NCBI RefSeq assembly: GCF_000272005.1
Contig: NZ_AKKU01000011.1
Coordinates: 1 to 64,000 of the forward strand
Direction: 5' to 3'
Source of the DNA: Alishewanella agri BL06
Lineage (GTDB): Bacteria; Pseudomonadota; Gammaproteobacteria; Enterobacterales; Alteromonadaceae
Length of the DNA stretch: 64,000 bases
Every line of letters starts with the position of its first letter. The stretch's first letter is position 1. The notes under the pieces were generated by a model. The model saw only the letters and a program-made list of their open reading frames with translations. It had not been told where the DNA came from and did no database searches. Shown here in pieces: positions 47,266-55,972 of the stretch. Position numbers and translations under genes: made by a program.

Positions 47266-47283
47266 TTGTTAATCCAGATTCAA

Positions 47284-48213
47284 TTACTTTCGACTAAAAT
47301 AACGTACTAAAACAATTAATGCGCTTAGCATAAAACCTAACATAGCCGCTAAAATGCAAATTAGAGCTCTAGCAGGCTTAGATTTTTTTTCTGCTACTAC
47401 AGCCGGATCCACAGTTTTGAAAACATATTCATCACGCACATTGGCTAGCATCACGGTTTTCGTTTGCTCTTCGATCAGCGAGTACAACATGGTGCGAACA
47501 TCCGCAAGGTTTGTTTGCGCAATTTGGCTGTTTAGATATGCAATACTACGTTCCGCTTCAGCTAGCTCACGGGTACGCATCTCTTCATTAATTGCTTTTA
47601 CTATGCTATCTGCCCAGTTTTTTGCTAAATAAGGTGAGAAATGTTCAACACTTAACTTTACCATGCCGGACGTTTTATCTTGGTTTACTGAAAATAGTTT
47701 TTTAAACTCTTCAACTGTTTCCAGTGTACTTGGCTTGGGTTGGAACGGAGCATTAACCTTGCGAACCCATTGCTGAGTTTGCTCATCGTAAATTTTAGGG
47801 TCTAATAGAAGTTTATCATTTGTACGGTTCCATCCTTCTGCGGCCATAATAGGTAAATACAAATCGTTTTGCTCAATAAAACGGCCGATAAACTCGCGGG
47901 ATTTAAGGATCTCCATTGCTAAACCGGTTTTGTCGCCACCGCCCAAACCGCCTAAATTAACCCCTGCCAGCGCAGCTAAACCACCTAATTGACCTGGAAT
48001 TTTTAAGCCGGCATCTTCAGCTACTGGTGCTAATGTAACTTCACTTTTATAAACATTAGGTAGACTTAAAGCATAAAACACAGCTGCTACCGAAAACAGT
48101 AAGGTAGTTACAATAATAATCCACTTGCCTTGCCACAACGCTCTAAAAAGCTCACGTAAATCGATTTCATCGTCTGCAACCTGAGAATTCGGTTGTGTTA
48201 GTTGTTCAGACAT
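47284..48213 (-). CDS. wzz: Chain-length determinant protein Wzz
   Basis: The protein has 309 aa. Two membrane helices (WIIIVTTLLFSVAAVFYAL at about 32-50 and ALICILAAMLGFMLSALIVLV near the C-terminus) surround a large periplasmic coiled domain. The start DEIDLRELFRALWQGKW and the C-terminal VDPAVVAEKKSKPARALI are classical for Wzz. It controls the number of repeats joined by Wzy. No tyrosine-kinase domain is attached, as expected for an LPS-type or enterobacterial Wzz. Confidence 0.92.
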   Translation of the reverse strand: MSEQLTQPNSQVADDEIDLRELFRALWQGKWIIIVTTLLFSVAAVFYALSLPNVYKSEVTLAPVAEDAGLKIPGQLGGLAALAGVNLGGLGGGDKTGLAMEILKSREFIGRFIEQNDLYLPIMAAEGWNRTNDKLLLDPKIYDEQTQQWVRKVNAPFQPKPSTLETVEEFKKLFSVNQDKTSGMVKLSVEHFSPYLAKNWADSIVKAINEEMRTRELAEAERSIAYLNSQIAQTNLADVRTMLYSLIEEQTKTVMLANVRDEYVFKTVDPAVVAEKKSKPARALICILAAMLGFMLSALIVLVRYFSRK

Positions 48214-48284
48214 AAGGGTCCTTGTTAGTAGTTTCGGCCTCCAGTGCTACTCGCACACCAGAGACAGCTGCTAAGCCATAATGA

Positions 48285-51011
48285 TTAGAATGAATTTAGT
48301 GCCGCAATTGCCACCGCAGTTTGGTAGAAAATCTGCGTTACCTGTGCCCACATACTCAGGCCATCCTTATATTCGGTATCCAGTGGCATAATAATGGTAT
48401 CGCCCGGTTTTAAGTCGTTGTTAGCTGTACCGAACCAGCGATTCTGAGTTGGAACCATAACCGAGCCGTCGGCACGGATTACAAATACCCGTTTTTCGTC
48501 GGCACGTTTGCGTGAACCTCCGGCAAGAGCCAGATAGTCATTTACACTCATGCCGGCACGGAAACGATGGGAGCCAGGATGCTGAACTTCGCCCATTACC
48601 GTTACTGAGTTCTGCGTACGAGGAACAAAGAGAGCGTCACCGTCTTCCATTTCTATATCAAAATCGGCTCGACCTAGCATAATTTGTTCTAAATCGATTA
48701 CCAGACGCCCCACCGGTTCAATGGTTTGCAATTCGTTAATCAGAGCCAGTGGTGGCGAAGCTGCCGCACCCAGTGCATTGGTATTGGTTAAGGCTTTACT
48801 CGCGATATCGGCTTTTAATTGTGCCAGCAAGCGTTCGGCTTGTTGTTTCTCGCGTTCTTTAATATTGTTACGTGTAAATACCGCACCATATGGATACGCA
48901 TTCTCGGTAAAACCACCGGCACGCTGAATAACGTCTGATAGCTTTTCACCTTTTATTACTTGATAAGTTCCCGGAAACTTAACTTCACCTTGCAAGTTTA
49001 CCAGGCGAACTTTTGACCAGTCCGGAATAGACAATACGTTAAGCCTATCGCGGCTTTGCAATGCAAGATCTGCTTCTGGGTTATTTAGCATTTCAGCAAG
49101 ATTGATATTGATATTTTGTTGAGTCATACCACTTTGCTGTACTTGCTGACCAGAAAAACGGCTTAGCTCGGCCCGATTTAAATAAGCGGAGTTTGTTAGC
49201 CCGCCTGCCGCAATCAGTAAGGCACTAACAGATGCATTACTTGTTAACGGGTATTCGCCCGGCACTTTAACATCACCACTAATAGACACTACTGGAATAG
49301 CCTGTAGATTATTACTTTGCTTACGTAGTTGCTGCAGCAATGGAAACAATAGTTCCCTTCGGGTCAAATGCTTGGAAAATTCAATATATTTAGAGTCTAC
49401 ATATATTTGGCTAAGCATGTTCGCCACAAAGTTTTCAATGATACTCTCAGCTGATACGTCTTGTGACTCGGTTGCGAACTGTGACGCACCGATTACAGCG
49501 GTACGCGCTTCGATATTACGGAAATTATTTGCCGCGATATCGCCCGATAAAAGTGTATTGTTAGCCAGTTGAGCCAGATGTTCTTGCACACCACGACGAA
49601 TAAAGGCATTTAGGCTTTCACGCTGATAACTTGCATTAGCTTGGTTAAAAACGACAACAATATCCTGAGGCTGCAGCAGCACCGGCTTCGCCGGCGTTTG
49701 TTGATTGTAGGCCAACGCCTCTGCCAGGTTAAACTGCATAACAACAACGTCGCCCCGGATATTCTGTTTACGAATTAACAGTGCGTAGTCGGTATCTGTT
49801 GTGTTGAGTAAATCGGACCAACTATTAGAAATAACCTGGTGCAAATGTAAACCTGACCGCCAAGCTACATGCCCAGGACGGGCAACCGCACCTGCCAACG
49901 TAATTTGCTCATGAATCCGGTTTGGTTGCTCTGGCACCAGAATACGGTCACCGGTTACTAAATTTAACTGTTGTTGTTGGCTATTATTAAAGTCAATAGT
50001 TAACAACTCCCGGCCTGCTGCGGTGGCTCGTTGCAGTGATAATGCATTAGTTTGCGCTCCGGGCTGCAGGCCACCTGCCATTTTAACCAGTGTTGACAGG
50101 TTGTCATCTGCAGCCAACTCATAATGTGCAGGGCGTCGTACTTCCCCTTCAATGGTAACAACTTTACCGACTGGGCTAATAAAAAGAACATCGCCATGCT
50201 GCAGCAGTATGTCGTTTTTATTCTGGCCATTTAACAGCAGGTCGTATAAATCGAAGGTGCTAACGATTTGCCCGTTACGGGTAACACGTATGTTACGCAG
50301 GCTACCGATTTCTGAAACACCACCACTAACAAACAAGGCTTGAGTTACCGAAGTAAGCGCCGACACCGCGTACATACCTGGGTTTTTCGCCTCGCCTGCG
50401 ACAAAAATATTAATGGTGCGAAGCTGACCCATGGTAACGGCTGCTTGCAAGCCAATATTCGCTTCAGTTAAGCGGGTACGAATTAAGTTACTGGCTTGCA
50501 AAAAGGTTAAGCCCGCAACGTTAACAGGGCCTAGATCAGGCAAATTAACATTACCTTCGCGGTTTACCACCAACTCAAGATTATCGTTTTGCTTGCCATA
50601 CAGCTGTAGTAAAAGGGTGTCGTCTGGCCCCAATCGATAATTTTCTGGGACCGGTGCATTAGCTACGGGCGCAAAAGTGCTAACGTTCGCATCGAACAGG
50701 TTTGCACCAAAGCGCTGCAAACCCTCTGGGCGAGTTGTTGAAACCCGTTCGGTGAAACTTGGCTGTCTGTCATTTCCTTGCTTTAACGGCATTACGGCTT
50801 CGTCTTGTAAGCGATCTGCAGCACCAACATTACCAAGTTGAGAAATATCAATACCATATTGCTTGGCAAGGGCCTCTTGCTGAGCTTTAGGTAACGCTTT
50901 GAACTGTTCGATTTGTGCTGCGCTGGGTTGCTGCGCCATGACACTGGCAGCCATAAAGAGTGCTGCAGTACTCACAACCAGTTTGCGAAAAAAACTTTTA
51001 GACAACCTCAT
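48285..51011 (-). CDS. wza: Wza-like polysaccharide export protein with multiple SLBB domains
   Basis: The protein has 908 aa, far longer than E. coli Wza (379). It has a signal peptide (about 1-26, ending SVMA), the poly-export domain (about 120-210, APVPENYRLGPDDTLLLQLYGK) and then about five or six SLBB domains (for example VNLQGEVKFPGTYQVIKGEKLSDVIQRAGG and VTVMGEVQHPGSHRFRAGMS, each cited in part). It ends with a hydrophobic segment. No lipobox Cys is visible at the signal cleavage site, so it may not be a lipoprotein. It is the first gene after the ops/JUMPstart leader. Confidence 0.88.
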   Translation of the reverse strand: MRLSKSFFRKLVVSTAALFMAASVMAQQPSAAQIEQFKALPKAQQEALAKQYGIDISQLGNVGAADRLQDEAVMPLKQGNDRQPSFTERVSTTRPEGLQRFGANLFDANVSTFAPVANAPVPENYRLGPDDTLLLQLYGKQNDNLELVVNREGNVNLPDLGPVNVAGLTFLQASNLIRTRLTEANIGLQAAVTMGQLRTINIFVAGEAKNPGMYAVSALTSVTQALFVSGGVSEIGSLRNIRVTRNGQIVSTFDLYDLLLNGQNKNDILLQHGDVLFISPVGKVVTIEGEVRRPAHYELAADDNLSTLVKMAGGLQPGAQTNALSLQRATAAGRELLTIDFNNSQQQQLNLVTGDRILVPEQPNRIHEQITLAGAVARPGHVAWRSGLHLHQVISNSWSDLLNTTDTDYALLIRKQNIRGDVVVMQFNLAEALAYNQQTPAKPVLLQPQDIVVVFNQANASYQRESLNAFIRRGVQEHLAQLANNTLLSGDIAANNFRNIEARTAVIGASQFATESQDVSAESIIENFVANMLSQIYVDSKYIEFSKHLTRRELLFPLLQQLRKQSNNLQAIPVVSISGDVKVPGEYPLTSNASVSALLIAAGGLTNSAYLNRAELSRFSGQQVQQSGMTQQNININLAEMLNNPEADLALQSRDRLNVLSIPDWSKVRLVNLQGEVKFPGTYQVIKGEKLSDVIQRAGGFTENAYPYGAVFTRNNIKEREKQQAERLLAQLKADIASKALTNTNALGAAASPPLALINELQTIEPVGRLVIDLEQIMLGRADFDIEMEDGDALFVPRTQNSVTVMGEVQHPGSHRFRAGMSVNDYLALAGGSRKRADEKRVFVIRADGSVMVPTQNRWFGTANNDLKPGDTIIMPLDTEYKDGLSMWAQVTQIFYQTAVAIAALNSF

Positions 51012-51057
51012 TCACTTGCTTCCGTTTTTAGTTGATTATGCATTTACAGCCTTTAGG

Positions 51058-51093
51058 TATGCTACCGCCCCTGAGTTGAGCGCCCCAGTACTG
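51058..51093 (-). promoter_or_regulatory. ops / JUMPstart element in the wza leader
   Basis: On the minus strand the sequence reads CAGGGGCGGTAGCATACC in its second half. GGCGGTAGCAT matches the ops core (GGCGGTAGCGT) at 10 of 11 positions, at 51058-51069. The preceding CAGTACTGGGGC and CAG-GGGCGG order resembles the 39-bp JUMPstart of E. coli O-antigen and capsule operons. It lies 47 bp upstream of the wza start and directly downstream of rfaH, whose product recruits to ops and suppresses polarity. Confidence 0.85.
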
Positions 51094-51114
51094 ACTGTTA
51101 TATTTTCCAGCGGG

Positions 51115-51120
51115 AGTATA
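51115..51120 (-). promoter_or_regulatory. Candidate -10 box of the wza operon promoter
   Basis: TATACT on the minus strand, about 45 bp upstream of the ops core. This would place ops in the early transcribed leader as in known RfaH operons. No good -35 is visible at 17 bp spacing, so the site is tentative. Confidence 0.35.
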
Positions 51121-51182
51121 CCTTAACTCTCCCTTCGATTTTACTATTTTAACGCTGGCATTAACCTGGTTAGCGCCAGCTT

Positions 51183-51677
51183 TCAGCTGTTTTTGTTTAA
51201 GTCTTTATTTTCAAAGCTGAGCTGCAACTGCTGCCCCAGGAAATTTAGCAGAATGATACTGCGCTGCTCCCCATCTGCTTGCTGAAACACTGCGTTTAAA
51301 CTAGCGAAGGGACCATTAAGAATTTCTAACGTATCGCCGGGTTGAAACGGCTGTGTTGGTGTTTGCTGTTGCAAAACAATTTGCTGCTGTAATAAGTTAT
51401 GCACCAATGCTGATGGCACGCGGGCAAGTGTATCACCAAAACGAACTAAGCCCGCAACGCCACGCGTACTTCGAATGGTAGACAAGTTCAGGGCTTTTGG
51501 GCATTTCAAAAAAATATATCGAGGGAACAGCGGTTCATTTATCTCCACTGTTTTACCGGCACGAAGTTTCTTCACCAAGATATGCGGTGCAAAGCTTTCA
51601 AACCCCTGGTTAGCGAGATGTTGCTGGGCGCGCTGCTCTTGCCGGGATTTGCTATATAATAGATACCAACTGTCCAT
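51183..51677 (-). CDS. rfaH: Transcription antiterminator RfaH
   Basis: The protein has 164 aa. An NGN domain at the N-terminus (WYLLYSKSRQEQRAQQHLANQ, then EINEPLFPRYIFLKC) is followed by a linker and a C-terminal KOW domain (FQPGDTLEILNGPFASLNAVFQ). The length and lack of extra domains fit RfaH rather than NusG. RfaH binds RNA polymerase at ops sites and lets it read through long surface-polysaccharide operons, also helping ribosome recruitment. An ops site lies directly downstream and some 33 kb of same-strand genes follow. Confidence 0.92.
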   Translation of the reverse strand: MDSWYLLYSKSRQEQRAQQHLANQGFESFAPHILVKKLRAGKTVEINEPLFPRYIFLKCPKALNLSTIRSTRGVAGLVRFGDTLARVPSALVHNLLQQQIVLQQQTPTQPFQPGDTLEILNGPFASLNAVFQQADGEQRSIILLNFLGQQLQLSFENKDLNKNS

Positions 51678-51779
51678 AGAGTACTACTTCCTTAATGCTG
51701 GCGTAGATGGTAAAGCTGAACAGCGCAGGACGTCAATTGTTTCATCCGACCAACCAACTAACCGCTGATTTTATCACCA

Positions 51780-53126
51780 TCACCAGCGCCATTCCCATCG
51801 GGCGCCAACCGCATGATCAAATTCTGTACTGCCACTCTCCTGTTTAGCACGCTGTAACTGGTAGTCGATACTAACTAAGCCTTTTAGCAAGGGTCGTTGG
51901 TATCCGGCTTGTATAGCAGCAGGATCAACTAATTGTTCTTGCAGAGCAACATTTTGTTGCGAGGTACCTTTACTGAACTTAAGGTAGCCACTTTCACCCG
52001 ACGGTGTAGTAATTTGTACGCCAGCGACCCATTCGCTTTTAAGTGCGGCTTGTAACTGGCCAGGCTGGATAAATAACCATTGGCTGTAGTCAGCAGAAAT
52101 ATATTGGTACTCAGTGAAAAAACGCAGTAATACAAACTGATTACCTAAATGATACTGTGCGCCGGTTAGCCAACCGGTTGCCTTTTTCTCACTTCGCTGG
52201 CTGGAGAACTCAGCATAAAGCGCGGTTTGGATGTTCAGGTGATATCGTAAATCCAAACCAAGGGTAGTTATATTTTCTGTTGGTAGCTGGTCAAAAAAGG
52301 GTTCCTGCATGCTTTGCTGGTCAAGCTTAGGCTGCAATTTTCGACCAGTTATCCCAACTTCTAAATCAGCTAGTGGTTTTAAGCCAATTCGGCTGGCCAG
52401 ATAGGTTGCATGACGGGTTGGAGCCGTGCCGGCAAATTCACCATATTGCAAATTAAACTGTACGGCGCCAAGTGAACTTAGGCGTTGGTGCAGTGGTAAA
52501 TTCGGATTAAGACGACTTATTTGTAAGCTTTTTGCCGGGCGTTGCTGGTTGTTAAAATTAAAACTACTGTGAATAGCCGGCCCCCACCACTGTTGATGAA
52601 TAGCGGCCATCATTACCCAATTACCGGCAGTATATGCACCATAGCTACCGTCCCAACTTGAGTCGTTGCTGGAAAAACTGTTAGCATCGTAAGCGTTATG
52701 ATTGAATTGTTTATAGATGCCGGTAGTCCAGTTATTATCTTTTAGTTCTGCGCCGACACTAATCATTGCTTCTTGCTGATATTGATTGCCAAAGCTTCTT
52801 TGACCCTGAGCATTTTCGCTGGCTGCCACAGCTAAACTTTTTATTTGGTCTTGTTTTGCAAAAGCGGCGGCAGATTTTATTCGTAAATAGGCATGGAGTT
52901 GAGCATCATTGAGAAGCTGCGTATCAATGGCGGCGAGGTCTTCTAATATCGGCTGCCACATTATTGGCCAGGTATTTACTGGTGTATTGATATGGCCAGA
53001 ATTCGCCAATAGATGAATACTTTGCTGCAAAAATTGGTCGTCTGTTTTTACCCATGGTGTGGCTTGCAGCCCCGGAGCCAAACTTAAACCCAAGGTTGCC
53101 AAAACTGCTTTTGATAAAACTCGCAT
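51780..53126 (-). CDS. wzi: Capsule assembly Wzi-like outer-membrane protein
   Basis: The protein has 448 aa with a signal peptide (about 1-22, ending LQA). The mature part starts with a helical segment (TPWVKTDDQFLQQSIHLL) and then shows beta-barrel-like alternation with aromatic girdles; WWGPAIHSSFNFNNQQRPAKS fits the Wzi family (SRPBCC-unrelated, 18-strand barrel). It should hold capsule or exopolysaccharide at the cell surface. It lies upstream of rfaH on the same strand. Confidence 0.85.
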   Translation of the reverse strand: MRVLSKAVLATLGLSLAPGLQATPWVKTDDQFLQQSIHLLANSGHINTPVNTWPIMWQPILEDLAAIDTQLLNDAQLHAYLRIKSAAAFAKQDQIKSLAVAASENAQGQRSFGNQYQQEAMISVGAELKDNNWTTGIYKQFNHNAYDANSFSSNDSSWDGSYGAYTAGNWVMMAAIHQQWWGPAIHSSFNFNNQQRPAKSLQISRLNPNLPLHQRLSSLGAVQFNLQYGEFAGTAPTRHATYLASRIGLKPLADLEVGITGRKLQPKLDQQSMQEPFFDQLPTENITTLGLDLRYHLNIQTALYAEFSSQRSEKKATGWLTGAQYHLGNQFVLLRFFTEYQYISADYSQWLFIQPGQLQAALKSEWVAGVQITTPSGESGYLKFSKGTSQQNVALQEQLVDPAAIQAGYQRPLLKGLVSIDYQLQRAKQESGSTEFDHAVGARWEWRW

Positions 53127-53202
53127 CTTACATAAACATCCTGTACGGGCGTATTACCCGCGGCAATGCTACCAAACCGCTGTAGGGGTTACAAGTTTTG
53201 AG

Positions 53203-53269
53203 TTATCCACACGTCTCCGGTACCGGTCGGAGGTCAGATGTCAGACCGGTACCGGAGACATGTGGATAA
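53203..53269. repeat. REP/BIME-like inverted repeat, locus 7
   Basis: TTATCCACACGTCTCCGGTA... and ...CCGGAGACATGTGGATAA surround a 19-nt spacer (TCGGAGGTCAGATGTCAGA). Both DnaA-box-like feet are exact (53203-53211 and 53261-53269). It lies between the rmlC end and the wzi start on the same strand, and it is the first copy after a 34.7-kb stretch without any. Confidence 0.94.
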
Positions 53270-53288
53270 TATATTGCATTTTTAATTA

Positions 53289-53813
53289 TTACCAATCAGC
53301 ATTCGGGGCTTGGCTATCTTTTTCTGACAGGATAGCGTCTTGTAATGGCCAACTTATGTTGAGTTTGGGGTCAAACGGCTGGAACACGCCTTCGTCCGAA
53401 GGATTGTAATAGCTGCTGGTTTTGTAAAACACTAGGTTGGTGCTGTCGAGTGCCTGAAAGCCGTGCGCAAATCCTGCAGGGATCCAGAGCTGTTGCGGGT
53501 TGTCGGCACTAAGGATGATACCCTGCCACTGGCCATAGGTGGGAGAATTTGGTCGGATATCGACCATGACATCGTAAATGCGGCCTTGTAATACGGTAAC
53601 TAGCTTGCCTTGCGGCTGTTGCCGCTGAAAATGCATCCCTCTGATTACTCCCCTGGTTGAGTGTGACAAGTTGTCCTGAACCAAAGCCTCGGTTATACCC
53701 AGCTCCTCGTAGCGCTGCTGCACATATAACTCTTGGAAATATCCGCGCTGGTCGCGGTATTGGGTTTGGCTAAGTAGCAGGCAGCCGGGTAAGGAGGTTT
53801 CAAGAATCTTCAT
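53289..53813 (-). CDS. rmlC: dTDP-4-dehydrorhamnose 3,5-epimerase RmlC
   Basis: The protein has 174 aa, a cupin. QTQYRDQRGYFQELY, QDNLSHSTRGVIRGMHFQ (with the catalytic His) and VDIRPNSPTYGQW are typical, as is WIPAGFAHGFQAL. It converts dTDP-4-keto-6-deoxyglucose into the L-lyxo form for rhamnose synthesis. It is the last of three genes rmlD-rmlB-rmlC, separated from rmlB by a degenerate REP-like element. Confidence 0.94.
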   Translation of the reverse strand: MKILETSLPGCLLLSQTQYRDQRGYFQELYVQQRYEELGITEALVQDNLSHSTRGVIRGMHFQRQQPQGKLVTVLQGRIYDVMVDIRPNSPTYGQWQGIILSADNPQQLWIPAGFAHGFQALDSTNLVFYKTSSYYNPSDEGVFQPFDPKLNISWPLQDAILSEKDSQAPNADW

Positions 53814-53836
53814 TGCAGCTCAGATTTATAATGTAG

Positions 53837-53914
53837 TTATCCACACGTCTTCGACACCTGTGTATAAAATGTGCGACTTATCCACTGGTGTCGGACACCG
53901 GTCAGAGGTCGAGC
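53837..53914. repeat. Diverged REP-like element, locus 8
   Basis: It begins with an exact TTATCCACA (53837-53845) and contains TGTGTATAA, a match to the relaxed DnaA-box consensus, then TTATCCACT. The core CCGGTACCGG is replaced by GTGTCGGACAC, itself a short inverted repeat, followed by the family spacer GGTCAGAGGTC. It looks like a second subtype with a different stem but the same feet. It lies between rmlC and rmlB. Confidence 0.75.
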
Positions 53915-54924
53915 CTGTTTTGCAGGTACCAGATTACCGTTTTTCGCAGGCCGCTGGCAAAGCTTTCTTGCGGCTGCCAGCCTAGCTCGCGATGTATTTT
54001 ACTGGCGTCGATGGCGTAGCGTTGGTCGTGGCCGGGGCGATCGGCTACATGGGTGATTAATGTTGAATGTTTAGTGTTGAATGTTGAATGTTGCTTTGGG
54101 GCGAGTTCGTCCAGTAGTGCGCAGATGGCTTTTACTACGTCGATGTTTTTGATTTCGTTGTGGCCGCCGATGTTGTAGGTTTGCCCTACTTTGCCTTTGG
54201 TCAAAACGGTAAGCAGCGCTCGGGCGTGATCTTCTACAAATAGCCAGTCGCGAATTTGTTCGCCGTTGCCGTATACCGGCATAGGTTCACCTGCCAGGGC
54301 TTTGCTGATCATAAGCGGGATCAGTTTTTCGCGGTTTTGATAAGGGCCGTAGTTATTAGAGCAGTTGGTGATCAAAATTGGTAAGTTGTAAGTGCGATGC
54401 CAGGCCCGTACCAGATGATCGCTGGCGGCCTTGCTGGCCGAATAGGGGCTGCTGGGAGCATAGGGTGTGCTTTCAGTAAAAAGATCGTTACTACCGGCCA
54501 GGTCGCCAAATACTTCATCGGTGGAGATATGCTGAAACCGAAAATTGGCGTTAACTGCGGCTGGGGCTTGCTGCAGGTATGCCCTACTCGCTTCCAATAA
54601 GGTGTAGGTTCCGATGATATTGGTATTGATAAAGTCTGCCGGGCCAGTAATGGAGCGGTCGACATGGCTTTCTGCGGCCAAATGCATAACGGCAGCTGGC
54701 TGAAATTGCTGAAATAAGCTGTCTAGAGCGGCACGGTCACAAATATCGGTTTGTGAAAAATAATAGCGGGGCGAGGCCTCGATGTCGGATAACGCAGCCA
54801 AATCTGCGGCATAGGTTAGCTTATCGATGTTAACCAGGGTGTAGTCGGTTGCCTGAAATAGGTGTCTTAGCAGGGCTGAGCCAATAAAACCCGCGCCACC
54901 TGTTACAAAAATAACTTTTGCCAT
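53902..54924 (-). CDS. rmlB: dTDP-glucose 4,6-dehydratase RmlB, second copy
   Basis: The protein has 340 aa. [28 protein letters not shown] and [13 protein letters not shown] show an intact enzyme. It contains the in-frame insertion [16 protein letters not shown] near residue 278, made of four heptamer-type repeats (54061-54088). The paralogue at 43879-44949 has a similar insertion at the same place. The last codons (NRLDL) fall next to the diverged REP-like element, and the protein is a little shorter than usual at the C-terminus. Confidence 0.93.
   Translation of the reverse strand: MAKVIFVTGGAGFIGSALLRHLFQATDYTLVNIDKLTYAADLAALSDIEASPRYYFSQTDICDRAALDSLFQQFQPAAVMHLAAESHVDRSITGPADFINTNIIGTYTLLEASRAYLQQAPAAVNANFRFQHISTDEVFGDLAGSNDLFTESTPYAPSSPYSASKAASDHLVRAWHRTYNLPILITNCSNNYGPYQNREKLIPLMISKALAGEPMPVYGNGEQIRDWLFVEDHARALLTVLTKGKVGQTYNIGGHNEIKNIDVVKAICALLDELAPKQHSTFNTKHSTLITHVADRPGHDQRYAIDASKIHRELGWQPQESFASGLRKTVIWYLQNRLDL
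54061..54088. repeat. Heptamer repeats inside the second rmlB
   Basis: TGTTGAA, TGTTTAG, TGTTGAA, TGTTGAA in a row, read in frame on the minus strand as a His-Ser-Thr-Phe/Leu-Asn pattern. Four units add 28 bp, so the reading frame is preserved only together with flanking changes. Confidence 0.85.
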
Positions 54925-54936
54925 ATTACCTTATTT

Positions 54937-55827
54937 TTAATCTGTTACTTTATGTGAGGCTGGGCTTTGCAGCCGGGTTAGCGCCGGCTTTAAACTGTCG
55001 CGCCAGGATGGCACTGGTGTATTAAAGTGCTGCTGAATTTTACCACTGGCCAAGGCGCTAAAGGCTGGCCGGCTAGCGGCAGTTGGATAGGCGCTAGTTT
55101 GAATGGGTTCGACCTGACATTCAAGCCCGGCATCGTGGAAAATGGCGCAGGCAAAATCGTACCAGCTGGTAATGCCGTTATTGGCGTAATGCCAAAGCTG
55201 TGGCGGGTTAAATAGGGGCTGCTTTGCGGCTGCCGCCATTTGTAATAGCGCGGCAGCCAGATCGCTGGCATAGGTTGGGCTACCATACTGGTCGGCAACC
55301 ACTTTGAGCGGTTTTCGGCATTGGCCTAGCCTAAGCATGGTTTTTACAAAATTGCTGCCAAATTCCGAATAGAGCCAGCTGGTGCGGATAATCGCCCCTT
55401 TGCAGCCACTTTGCAGCAGCGCTTGTTCGCCGGCCAATTTACTGGCGCCGTAAACTGACTTGGGTGCTGGGCTATCTTGCTCGGTATACGGATGCGCCTG
55501 CTCACCGGAGAAAACATAATCTGTACTGATGTGCAGCAACACGATATTGTACAGGGCGGCTTGCGCTGCAAGGTTCGCCACGCCATCGCAGTTGATGCGG
55601 TAGGCTTGTGCCGGCTCGGCTTCGGCTTTATCTACTGCAGTATAGGCAGCGCAATTAATGATAACCTGTGGTTGGTAGCGCGTAATGGCTTGCCTGATAC
55701 TGGCAGTATCACAAATATCAACTTCGCTGCGCCCGGTGCTGATAAGCGCTAATGCAGGAAACCCAGCCGCTTCGGCTTTTAGCGCCTGGCCTAGCTGGCC
55801 ATTGGCGCCTAATAACAATACTTTCAT
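54937..55827 (-). CDS. rmlD: dTDP-4-dehydrorhamnose reductase RmlD
   Basis: The protein has 296 aa. It reduces the keto sugar to dTDP-L-rhamnose with NAD(P)H. LLLGANGQLGQALKAEA, NCAAYTAVDKAEAEP, STDYVFSGE and YGASKLAGE are all characteristic. It is the first gene of rmlD-rmlB-rmlC, with rmlB 12 bp downstream; no rmlA accompanies it here. Confidence 0.93.
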   Translation of the reverse strand: MKVLLLGANGQLGQALKAEAAGFPALALISTGRSEVDICDTASIRQAITRYQPQVIINCAAYTAVDKAEAEPAQAYRINCDGVANLAAQAALYNIVLLHISTDYVFSGEQAHPYTEQDSPAPKSVYGASKLAGEQALLQSGCKGAIIRTSWLYSEFGSNFVKTMLRLGQCRKPLKVVADQYGSPTYASDLAAALLQMAAAAKQPLFNPPQLWHYANNGITSWYDFACAIFHDAGLECQVEPIQTSAYPTAASRPAFSALASGKIQQHFNTPVPSWRDSLKPALTRLQSPASHKVTD

Positions 55828-55833
55828 AGCTAT

Positions 55834-55876
55834 ACGTCTCCGGCTCCAGTCAGACCTCCGACCGGTACCGGAGACG
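55834..55876. repeat. REP/BIME-like element, locus 9 (left arm degenerate, feet missing)
   Basis: ACGTCTCCGG at the left and CCGGTACCGGAGACG at the right flank a partly changed centre (CTCCAGTCAGACCTCCGA). There are no TTATCCACA feet. It lies 6 bp upstream of the rmlD start in the divergent rmlD/wecC region, so it is probably in the rmlD leader. Confidence 0.8.
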
Positions 55877-55972
55877 GTAGCGGTGAAGAGAATTTTGGTT
55901 GGTAAATTGTATATTCATTTTCGCGGCTTTATGATGGTTATATCACTTCTCTAGCGTTATAAGGATCGGATA

